Shown here: positions 1 to 5,754 of the stretch, piece after piece
How the letters are laid out: each line of letters begins with the position of its first letter
Numbering within the stretch: the stretch's first letter is position 1
Made by a program: the position numbers and the translations under genes
Notes under the pieces: generated by a model
Database searches by the model: none
Told to the model about the DNA's origin: nothing
Seen by the model: the letters and a program-made list of their open reading frames with translations, nothing else
Assembly (NCBI GenBank): GCA_031548675.1
Contig: JAVBQU010000055.1
Span: forward strand, 1 to 5,758
DNA length: 5,758 bases
From: JAVBQU01 sp031548675
GTDB lineage: Bacteria > Bacteroidota > Bacteroidia > Bacteroidales > P3
Reading direction: 5' to 3'

Positions 1-576
1 AAGCAGGTAATCATTATCTTGCTTACGGGAAGATGCCCATACTTCAAATCCTTCTTTTTTCAGTATCTGAACGGCAAAGCTTCCCACACCGCCGGTAGCT
101 CCGGTTACTACTACTGCTCCATTTGTTGGATGTTGTTCTGCCATCAATAATTTATAAACTCCTAATGCGGCTGTAAATCCGGCAGTACCCAACATCATGG
201 TTTCTTCAAGTGTAAGACCTTTAGGTAATGGAACTACCCATTCTGCCGGAACGCGTATATATTCTCCAAAAGCGCCGTCAGTATTCATACCTAAGTCGTA
301 ACCGGTAACAATAACCGGTGTGTTGGGTGCAAAACGGTTTGATAAACTTTCTACAACCACTCCGGCAGCATCTATTCCGGGCGTATGCGGGTATTGTCTG
401 GTAATCCCTTTATTTCCTGAGGCAGAAAGTGCATCTTTGTAGTTTAAGCCTGAATAATGAACTTTTATCAGGGTATCATTTTGGGGTAAATCGGAAATTT
501 TTCGTTCAATAATTTCATGTTTAAAGCCTTCGGGAGTTTCAGTAACCCAAAAAGCACGAAAAGTAGTATCTTGCAT
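1..576 (-). CDS. YhdH/AcuI-type quinone oxidoreductase (acrylyl-CoA reductase-like), N-terminal part
   Basis: This is the first 192 codons of a medium-chain dehydrogenase/reductase without zinc; the C-terminal part lies beyond the left edge (family members are roughly 330 residues). The frame is open from an ATG at 576 to base 1. The protein begins MQDTTFRAFWVTETPEG. The GroES-like substrate domain shows HYSGLNYKDALSASG (about residues 48-62) and the PHTPGIDAAG block (about 72-81) typical of the YhdH/YhfP/AcuI group. The nucleotide-binding fold shows GAVVVTGATGGVGSFAVQIL (about 153-172), the usual NADPH-binding glycine motif. Characterised AcuI proteins reduce acryloyl-CoA to propionyl-CoA with NADPH in the cytosol; other members are only known as quinone reductases, so the substrate here is open. 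No Shine-Dalgarno is seen before the ATG. The gene lies 156 bases downstream of coaE on the same strand, so it may or may not be cotranscribed. Family assignment is firm; the physiological substrate is not. Confidence 0.93.
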   Translation of the reverse strand, partial: MQDTTFRAFWVTETPEGFKHEIIERKISDLPQNDTLIKVHYSGLNYKDALSASGNKGITRQYPHTPGIDAAGVVVESLSNRFAPNTPVIVTGYDLGMNTDGAFGEYIRVPAEWVVPLPKGLTLEETMMLGTAGFTAALGVYKLLMAEQHPTNGAVVVTGATGGVGSFAVQILKKEGFEVWASSRKQDNDYLL

Positions 577-621
577 GGTTTTATATAAGTAATTATAGGG
601 TTTATAATGTTTGTAAGGTAT

Positions 622-649
622 GTTGAACTGTTGAATTGTTGAGTTGTTT
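622..649. repeat. Imperfect octamer tandem repeat, 3.5 copies
   Basis: Three consecutive 8-base units fit GTTGA[A/G][C/T]T (622-629, 630-637, 638-645) and are followed by a partial unit GTTT (646-649). The array lies in the gap between coaE and the oxidoreductase gene, about 46 bases upstream of the latter's ATG. On the transcribed strand the units read as A[G/A][T/C]TCAAC. No function is evident; short low-complexity repeats of this type can arise by replication slippage. Confidence 0.7.
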
Positions 650-668
650 ATGGTTTAAAGTTAAATGT

Positions 669-682
669 TTATAACGTTATAA
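669..682. promoter_or_regulatory. 14-bp perfect palindrome, possible operator
   Basis: TTATAACGTTATAA is its own reverse complement. It lies in the coaE to oxidoreductase gap, 51 bases after the coaE stop and 92 bases before the oxidoreductase ATG. A site this size and symmetry could bind a dimeric repressor, but AT-rich DNA produces such palindromes by chance. No matching regulator or confident -33/-7 promoter was found here. Confidence 0.3.
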
Positions 683-732
683 GGTATTCAAGATTTATCA
701 TTCTTCTTGTATTTCGTTTACTTGTGCCTTGT

Positions 733-1335
733 CTACTCATTCTCTTGTTTACCAGCTTCTGAAATTGCATTGTTAATTTCCATTACTTGCGATATAATCA
801 TGTGTTGATTGTCATTAATAATGACGAAATCGGCTAATTCTTTTTTTAGTTCGATATTCATCTGCTTACTAATACGCTGCATAGCTTCTTCTGCACTAGT
901 ATGGTCTCTTTGTTCTACTCTGGTAATGGCAATATTCAAAGGGCTGTACACACAGATAATTTTATCCATCATGGTATGAAAACCGGATTCTATTAAAATA
1001 GCAGACTCTTGTATTACATACGGAACATTTTTTTGTTCATCGCAAAATTTTTCAAAGTCATCTTTAACCAAAGGGTGTATAATACTATTGAGGGAAACCA
1101 GCTTACCGATATCATTAAAAACAATTCCGGCTAATTTTTTACGGTCTACTTGCTCATTCGTTAAAATCTTATCGCCGAACATTGTACACAATGTCTGTCT
1201 GATCTCAGGAACAGAAAGAAACTTTTTTGCATTTTCATCTGTATTGTAAATGGGAATACCGAGCATAGCAAAGCATTTGCTAACGGTAGTTTTGCCGCTT
1301 CCCATACCTCCTGTAAGACCTATTTTTAGCATCAT
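733..1335 (-). CDS. coaE: Dephospho-CoA kinase
   Basis: CoaE phosphorylates the ribose 3'-hydroxyl of dephospho-CoA with ATP, the last step of coenzyme A synthesis, in the cytosol. The 200-residue length is normal for the family. The P-loop GLTGGMGSGKTT is at residues 6-17. YNTDENAK (30-37) carries the conserved acidic residue D33 of the substrate-binding region. HPLV (87-90), the core ESAILIESG (110-118), RISKQM (154-159) and ADFVIINDN (168-176) match the family blocks in order. The start at 1335 is one codon before a second ATG; an AAGGA sequence about five bases upstream favours the first. Only two bases separate it from the nadE stop, so translational coupling with nadE is likely. A ybbR gene near coaE is a recurring Bacteroidota arrangement; here nadE sits between them. 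The last dozen residues are a polar tail. Confidence 0.97.
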   Translation of the reverse strand: MMLKIGLTGGMGSGKTTVSKCFAMLGIPIYNTDENAKKFLSVPEIRQTLCTMFGDKILTNEQVDRKKLAGIVFNDIGKLVSLNSIIHPLVKDDFEKFCDEQKNVPYVIQESAILIESGFHTMMDKIICVYSPLNIAITRVEQRDHTSAEEAMQRISKQMNIELKKELADFVIINDNQHMIISQVMEINNAISEAGKQENE

Positions 1336-1337
1336 TT

Positions 1338-2111
1338 TTATCCTTCGAAAATTGGAATTTTATCAAACTTATGAGCAGAAAAGTTTTTACGCCTTTCTAT
1401 TTTTTGGTCAATCTCAGCATTTCCTGATGTTCCCTGTAAAATATAAGCATCTATCTGATCATAAGTCATGCCCAATTCGGCTTCGTCTGTCTGTCCTTCC
1501 CACAAGCCTGCCGATGGTTTTTTATTGATGATACAATGCGGGATATTTAGAAAATGGGCTAATGTATATACTTCCTGCTTGGTAAGCATAGCCAAAGGAT
1601 TTAAGTCGCTTCCGCCGTCGCCCCATTTAGTAAAGTATCCCACCGTTCTTTCTGCCAGATTGCCCGTTCCTATTACACAACGTCCGCTTAATTGGGCTAA
1701 CTGATAGAGATAAGTCATTCGTATCCTTGGACGAATATTTGCCTTGCTTAATTCGAGGCTTTCCGGCTTAACAGGAAAGGGGGCAGATTCTAACGACAGG
1801 GTTAATGCATCTACTGAAGGTTGAATATTAAAGGTGTGATATGCAAAATTGAATTTTTCTATCAATTCTAAAGCATGATGCATACTTTGGGTGTTTGTCA
1901 TGTCTTCGCCATACGGCATCATTACTAAAAGAACTTCTACTTCGGCTAATTGGCATAATCTCGCCACTACGCTGCAATCAATGCCGCTGCTCATGCCTAA
2001 TACAACACCTTTACATCCGGTTTGTTCTACTCTTTGTTTAATCCATCCGGCAATTTTATGAGCATAATCGGCAACATTTTGGGTATCGATAAAAAATTTT
2101 TTTACTTCCAT
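1338..2111 (-). CDS. nadE: NAD+ synthetase, small (ammonia-dependent type)
   Basis: NadE converts nicotinate adenine dinucleotide to NAD+ by ATP-dependent amidation, the last step of NAD synthesis. At 257 residues it is only the synthetase domain, with no nitrilase-type glutaminase domain, so it should use free ammonia or a separate amidotransferase. Conserved blocks include NIRPRIRM (125-132), GTGNLAE (148-154), GYFTKWGDGGSDLNPLA (158-174) and KKPSAGLWEGQTDEAELG (197-214), all strong NadE signatures. The ATP PP-loop is unusual: residues 39-48 read GMSSGIDCSV where SGGxDS is standard, so the second position is Ser rather than Gly and the final Ser is Cys; the Asp is kept. The ATG at 2111 has no Shine-Dalgarno. 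It follows the ybbR stop by 21 bases, a gap that holds a 19-bp palindrome, and its stop is two bases from coaE. Family identity is very firm; full activity given the PP-loop is inferred. Confidence 0.95.
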   Translation of the reverse strand: MEVKKFFIDTQNVADYAHKIAGWIKQRVEQTGCKGVVLGMSSGIDCSVVARLCQLAEVEVLLVMMPYGEDMTNTQSMHHALELIEKFNFAYHTFNIQPSVDALTLSLESAPFPVKPESLELSKANIRPRIRMTYLYQLAQLSGRCVIGTGNLAERTVGYFTKWGDGGSDLNPLAMLTKQEVYTLAHFLNIPHCIINKKPSAGLWEGQTDEAELGMTYDQIDAYILQGTSGNAEIDQKIERRKNFSAHKFDKIPIFEG

Positions 2112-2112
2112 A

Positions 2113-2131
2113 ATTTTAATCAGATTAAAAT
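2113..2131. promoter_or_regulatory. 19-bp palindrome immediately upstream of nadE
   Basis: Two perfect 9-base arms, ATTTTAATC and GATTAAAAT, flank a single central A. The element fills nearly all of the 21-base gap between the ybbR stop and the nadE ATG, beginning one base from the start codon. With a one-base spacer and almost pure A/T arms it would make a weak RNA hairpin (eight pairs around a three-base loop). It could be an operator for a dimeric regulator, or a structure that hides the nadE start. No -33/-7 promoter is visible next to it. Confidence 0.4.
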
Positions 2132-2132
2132 G

Positions 2133-3065
2133 TTACTCAAAAATAATATATTCAACAGTTTCCGGAATAACTTTGGAAATGTTGATAAAATCAGGTTTAT
2201 GTGATACGGTGACAGTTCTTTTATTATTTGAGCTTTGCGCCGGAAGAACTTCAACCGTAAACATATCCGGTTTTACTTTTTTGTAATCGCTGAGAGCTAC
2301 AGTATATTTTACAGTAACTTTATCGGGAAAATATTTAATTTTCTTTTCATCCGTATTATTTCCGGAAATAGGAATATCTATGGATGATTCTGTAAACTGG
2401 CTTACCGGCAGGGTAAGTAAAGTTGTGTGCTGTATGATACATTGCTGATTGGCAATGGGAGGAATAAGTTTAAAAGCATATTGCTGTGTTTTTGAAATAT
2501 GCTGCAAAGTTTGATTTACCGTTTCTACATATTGAATTCCGGCTAATTCCTTTGCTGTACCCCACACTTCAACATAGGAGGGCGATAAAGTATATTTGCC
2601 GTGCTGTTGATATTGGGCTTCAAAATTAAATTTTGCATTAAGTTGGATGGGAACGGTTTTGCTTTGCAGGGGTTCTCCTTGCAGGATAATCGTTTTCTGG
2701 TTCATTATTTCCGGTTGCAAATGACGCAGCGATAGTTCATTAACCCATTCCTGCATAGATATTTCGCATGAAAGTGTATTATGGTTCCAAGTATGTAAAT
2801 CTGCATAATTTATAACCAGCCTAGGCTTCTGGCTGCTTAATTTAAAGAAGACAAAATCAAATCCTTTTCCTTTCAGTTTTACCCGTATGCTGTTGGGAAC
2901 GGATTGTAAACGGATTTTATTTTCGAAAAATCCGGAATATACAACCGGTATTCTGATTTCAAGCGTATATTCTTTGGGTAAGTTCAGAAATATCCATGAG
3001 ATGGCAGAAACTACCAAACAAATTGCAAAAATGCGATAATTCAGTTTTATCTTAACCGGATTCAC
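2133..3065 (-). CDS. YbbR-like domain protein, single N-terminal membrane anchor
   Basis: A 310-residue protein with a short basic N-terminus, one hydrophobic segment (about residues 11-28) and a large, probably periplasmic, beta-rich region. The region divides into about three YbbR-like repeats: roughly 35-128, with LEIRIPVVYSG and SIRVKLKGKG; 135-225, with SKTVPIQLNAKF and SPSYVEVWGTAKEL; and 227-310, which repeats the pattern with IDIPI, FPDKVTVKY and PETVEYIIFE. YbbR proteins elsewhere (CdaR in Firmicutes) bind and regulate a diadenylate cyclase, but that role has not been shown for Bacteroidota members and no cyclase gene is in this window. The start is GTG at 3063-3065: no ATG exists between it and the in-frame TAG of the upstream gene 18 bases away, and starting later would remove the anchor. 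No Shine-Dalgarno is seen. Its position upstream of coaE supports the assignment. The sequence is divergent, so the repeat boundaries are approximate. Confidence 0.82.
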   Translation of the reverse strand: MNPVKIKLNYRIFAICLVVSAISWIFLNLPKEYTLEIRIPVVYSGFFENKIRLQSVPNSIRVKLKGKGFDFVFFKLSSQKPRLVINYADLHTWNHNTLSCEISMQEWVNELSLRHLQPEIMNQKTIILQGEPLQSKTVPIQLNAKFNFEAQYQQHGKYTLSPSYVEVWGTAKELAGIQYVETVNQTLQHISKTQQYAFKLIPPIANQQCIIQHTTLLTLPVSQFTESSIDIPISGNNTDEKKIKYFPDKVTVKYTVALSDYKKVKPDMFTVEVLPAQSSNNKRTVTVSHKPDFINISKVIPETVEYIIFE

Positions 3066-3083
3066 TTTAAGGGTATAAATATG

Positions 3084-4112
3084 CTAATGAGCAGTAGAGT
3101 CAGCTGCTTTTTTATGGTCTTTGGGCGTATAGAGTTGTTTATTTTTGGGCGGCAAAGGCACGTACTCGTCGTGATATTTATTTTTCTTAGGATTGCGGGC
3201 ATCTATGTTTTGTATCAAACGCCACCTGCCGTTTTCATAAATAAATCCGTCTATTTGTCCCGAAGGAACATAATGCTGATACATTCCTTCAAAAATCGGT
3301 ACTTCTGGAACTAAATAATCAAAAACAATAAGCTTATCCTTTTTCATTTTAACTTCATTCTGCGATTTGGTTTTAGAATTTTTGCTTTTACTTCTATCGG
3401 CAGGGCTGAGATTTTGTTTATTCATCGGATATGCTTGTTCTTCGTATTGCAACGTGGTAACTGCATTGGGGTTGTATTGCAGAATAAAGCGTTTATTTTT
3501 CCTCATTTTTAAAAAAACATTACCTCCAAAGTATGCTTTCGGGCGGTGTTCGTCAAAAACAATAGGCTCGATAATTTTTCTGGAAATATACTTGTCAGAC
3601 CCGTTCCATCCCAGCAAAGTGTAACTGTTTTTAGTACCGTCTTTATTTACAATAATTTTGTAATACAATGCTCCAAACCAATGTTCATTGTCATAAACCG
3701 TAGATTCCAGATTTTGTAAATCTTTTGTTTTATCAATTAACGGAATAACACTATATTTCCGTTTTTCTTCATTAAAAACCTGAATAAACCCGAAATGTTC
3801 GCATTCGCCAGTCCTTAGGCGGATGTACCATGTAAAAATACGGAAACTATTATCAGGCGAAACTAAACGAACCATATATTTGAGTGAATCGAAAGGATAA
3901 GTATATGATTTGGGCTGAACTAAGGCTTCTTCAAGTAAGGTACAAAGTTTTTCGTTGTAGTTTAGCTTTTCGTTATCGGTTTTTGCATTGGCAACACCAT
4001 ACATTAAGATGCTCAACGAATCTTCATAAATTGCCAAAACATCCTTATCCTGTGCACGGACACAGAAAAACGAGAAGCAAATTAATAGAATAACGGCAAT
4101 TTTTTTAAACAT
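3084..4112 (-). CDS. Conserved exported protein of unknown function
   Basis: A 342-residue protein with a clear signal peptide: MFKK, a hydrophobic core (5-17), and a likely cleavage after A20 (VRA|QD). No Cys follows the cleavage site, so it is not a lipoprotein and is probably periplasmic or secreted. I do not recognise a characterised family, but the layout resembles uncharacterised Bacteroidota proteins. Residues 85-111 (from SPDNSFRIFTWYIRL to GECEHFGFIQ) suggest a beta-strand series with alternating aromatic residues. YYKIIVNKDGTKNSYTLLGW (150-169) is followed by KIIEPIVFD (179-187), FILQYNPNA (209-217) and IVFDYLVPEVPIFEG (262-276). DGFIYENGRWRLIQNIDARN (288-307) ends the folded part. 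A Lys/Ser-rich stretch (about 238-260) appears to be inserted between two of these blocks, and a Lys/Pro-rich tail (308-342) follows. It heads the putative operon with ybbR, nadE and coaE and has a good promoter 50-80 bases upstream. Its TAG stop is in frame with ybbR. Confidence 0.85.
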   Translation of the reverse strand: MFKKIAVILLICFSFFCVRAQDKDVLAIYEDSLSILMYGVANAKTDNEKLNYNEKLCTLLEEALVQPKSYTYPFDSLKYMVRLVSPDNSFRIFTWYIRLRTGECEHFGFIQVFNEEKRKYSVIPLIDKTKDLQNLESTVYDNEHWFGALYYKIIVNKDGTKNSYTLLGWNGSDKYISRKIIEPIVFDEHRPKAYFGGNVFLKMRKNKRFILQYNPNAVTTLQYEEQAYPMNKQNLSPADRSKSKNSKTKSQNEVKMKKDKLIVFDYLVPEVPIFEGMYQHYVPSGQIDGFIYENGRWRLIQNIDARNPKKNKYHDEYVPLPPKNKQLYTPKDHKKAADSTAH

Positions 4113-4160
4113 AAAAAATGTATGAAGTGTATAAACGAAATCAAATACAAATTTATTTTA

Positions 4161-4192
4161 CAAAAATAGAGGTTCTTACAAACAAAGCCAAA
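4161..4192 (-). promoter_or_regulatory. Bacteroidota-type promoter for the leftward operon
   Basis: Read on the minus strand, a -33 TTTG (4192-4189) is followed by 20 bases and a -7 TATTTTTG (4168-4161), which fits the Bacteroidota primary-sigma pattern TTG, about 20 bases, TAnnTTTG. Transcription would start about 40 bases before the ATG at 4112. A second, overlapping candidate uses TAAATTTG (4155-4148) with TTTG at 4182-4179 and a 23-base spacer; it is weaker on spacing. Confidence 0.6.
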
Positions 4193-4607
4193 TTTATTTC
4201 TTCACATTCCGGATAATGTTTATGAATAAATGGACTGTGTTTAAGTGATTGCTATTGATACTATTAAATGCTATTTGTAATCTGAAAATTATACTTATCC
4301 ACATATTCATAGACTAAGAATAGAATTCAAAAATTAATAAGCTGCTCCATCTTTCTGATGCACATCAACTTGTATTTTTGCAAATTTGGACAACCTCTTT
4401 TGAAACTTTGATAAACATTGACAGGCAGCATAAATATTTATCTGTTATTTATTCTATATAATATCTAATTATTAAGATTTCTACTATAAACCTTAATACA
4501 TGATTTGGTTTTTATAAGACTTTTATACTGAACATTCTATATCGAGTAATGTTTTATCCTGTAACAAAGGAAACGGGCTATGGAAGCCTGCAAAATTGAA
4601 GATATAA
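4193..4607. other. AT-rich divergent intergenic region, no gene recognised
   Basis: About 415 bases between the two divergent promoters. Stops are frequent in all frames, and apart from the start of a 35-codon ORF at 4580 nothing coding was seen. An isolated -7-like TATTTTTG (4373-4380) on the plus strand lacks a -33 TTG at suitable spacing. Small symmetric elements (TTTGCAAA at 4377-4384; TGATG/CATCA arms at 4356-4367) are too short to interpret. No tRNA, riboswitch or GC-rich terminator hairpin followed by T was found. Confidence 0.5.
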
Positions 4608-4638
4608 TTGTAAAAGACTATTATATAAATTACCTTTG
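4608..4638 (+). promoter_or_regulatory. Bacteroidota-type promoter for the protease gene
   Basis: A -33 TTG (4608-4610), exactly 20 bases, and a -7 TACCTTTG (4631-4638) give a near-ideal match to the Bacteroidota consensus. Transcription should begin around 4644-4646, about 40 bases before the ATG at 4684. The element also settles the start codon: an in-frame TTG at 4636 lies inside the -7 box and cannot be translated from this transcript. Confidence 0.75.
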
Positions 4639-4673
4639 CCCATCTTTTCAAATTTATGGTTTAATACTATTAT

Positions 4674-4678
4674 GGGAG
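4674..4678 (+). promoter_or_regulatory. Ribosome binding site choosing the start at 4684
   Basis: GGGAG ends five bases before the ATG at 4684. It lies within and just after another in-frame ATG (4672), so it can serve only the later one. The later start also puts the signal peptide (MKHLFISIFLL) directly at the N-terminus. A purine-rich site this good is unlike the other genes here, most of which have none. Confidence 0.6.
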
Positions 4679-4683
4679 CTTTT

Positions 4684-5754
4684 ATGAAACATTTATTTAT
4701 ATCAATATTTCTTTTATGTTTAGGAAATATTATTTCAGCACAAACAATTTCTGCCGATTATCAGGACGGTGTAATTTACATTAAATTTAAAGATAAGAAA
4801 TCTACCCCCAATTACACTGTAAAACAAGATAATACTGTTTCTATTTCTGAAATGCCTTTTTTACAGCAAATAAAAACCGCTTATGGAATTACTAAAATAA
4901 CATCTCCATTTTCATCGTGGGATAAAGAGAATTTTTCGGGAGTGATTTATATTTATTATGATAGTATTGCCAAAGTAGATAGCCTCATACAGCATTTATC
5001 CCGTTTAGGGCTTTTTAAATACATACAAAAAGAACCTGTTTTTACCATATTCGGAACTCCGAATGATCCATTTTATACAGAAACGGATAATCTGCAATGG
5101 TATTTGGATGTGATAAATGCCAAACAAGCATGGGATATTGCCAAAGGCAGTGCCGGTATTAAAGTAGCTGTGGTAGATAATGCTGTATGGGGTGAACATC
5201 CCGATTTGCAGATTCCATCTCAATTACAAGCCAATGTTACTAACGGCACGGCTGTTGTAGGCAATTCGGCTCCTCCGGTTTCTGTAAACCAAGATGAAAT
5301 GTGTACGAATCCTAATACATGCAATGCTTACAAATGGTCGCACGGAACACATTGCGCGGGTATGATTGGGGCTATAACCAATAACCGGACAGGGATAGCT
5401 TCTTTGGGCGGTGGTGTTACCATAATGGGAATCTCTACATCTAAAGACGGGAGTACGGTTGCCTATAGCAGGGAAGGGGTTATGTATGCAAAAAATAATG
5501 GAGCAAAGGTAATCAGCATGTCTTACGGAGGTTCTACGGCAGATTCTTTATCAAGGGAATTATTTCAGTCTTGCTACGACGCGGGTATAGTTCTGGTTGC
5601 CGCTGCAGGGAATAATGGAACAAACAGACAGTCGTATCCGGCAGCCTATCTGGGCGTAATTTCTGTGGCAGCTGCAAATAGCGATAATCACTTGCCGGTT
5701 TTTCTCAGTATGGAACTTGGGTTAGTATTGCTGCACCCGGAGGTGCTAAAATAG
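4684..5754 (+). CDS. Secreted subtilisin-like serine protease (S8), frame broken near 5700, 3' end outside window
   Basis: Subtilases cleave peptide bonds with an Asp-His-Ser triad; this one should act outside the cytoplasm. Residues 1-20 are a signal peptide ending IISAQ. Residues 21 to about 125 resemble a prodomain. PNDPFYTETDNLQWYLDVIN (126-145) leads into the catalytic domain. The Asp is D165 in VAVVDNAVWGEHPDL (161-175); the usual D-T/S-G is D-N-A here. The His is H220 in WSHGTHCAGMIGA (218-230). YGG (281-283) and the oxyanion-hole Asn N310 in VAAAGNNG (305-312) follow, then SYPAAYLGVISVAAANS (317-333). After about residue 340 this frame loses similarity and ends at TAG 5752-5754. The -1 frame instead gives SQYGTWVSIAAPGGAKIE to the window edge, which is what a subtilase should have. 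The GTSMA block with the catalytic Ser must lie beyond the window, so intactness cannot be judged. A C-terminal secretion-sorting domain is common in such Bacteroidota proteases but is not visible. Confidence 0.88.
   Translation: MKHLFISIFLLCLGNIISAQTISADYQDGVIYIKFKDKKSTPNYTVKQDNTVSISEMPFLQQIKTAYGITKITSPFSSWDKENFSGVIYIYYDSIAKVDSLIQHLSRLGLFKYIQKEPVFTIFGTPNDPFYTETDNLQWYLDVINAKQAWDIAKGSAGIKVAVVDNAVWGEHPDLQIPSQLQANVTNGTAVVGNSAPPVSVNQDEMCTNPNTCNAYKWSHGTHCAGMIGAITNNRTGIASLGGGVTIMGISTSKDGSTVAYSREGVMYAKNNGAKVISMSYGGSTADSLSRELFQSCYDAGIVLVAAAGNNGTNRQSYPAAYLGVISVAAANSDNHLPVFLSMELGLVLLHPEVLK

Noticed and set aside
1348..1361. Inverted repeat AAAATT-GG-AATTTT near the nadE 3' end
   Set aside because: It is inside the nadE coding region, has only A/T arms and a two-base spacer, and is not followed by a T tract, so it is not a terminator.
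1123..2548. Identical 14-mer AATTCCGGCTAATT at 1123-1136 and 2535-2548
   Set aside because: Both copies are in coding sequence and encode L-A-G-I in coaE and ybbR; similar codon use explains the match.
3081..3624. Plus-strand ORFs of 77-85 codons opposite the exported-protein gene, and similar ones opposite nadE and coaE
   Set aside because: They overlap well-supported minus-strand genes, have no recognisable domains or promoters, and are rich in residues expected from antisense reading.
4373..4380. TATTTTTG as an additional rightward promoter
   Set aside because: No TTG occurs 17-23 bases upstream, and it is 300 bases from the protease start, which has a much better promoter.
4636..4683. 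Longer protease start at TTG 4636 or ATG 4672
   Set aside because: The TTG lies inside the -7 promoter box, and a GGGAG ribosome site follows the 4672 ATG and serves 4684. The 4684 start gives a clean signal peptide.
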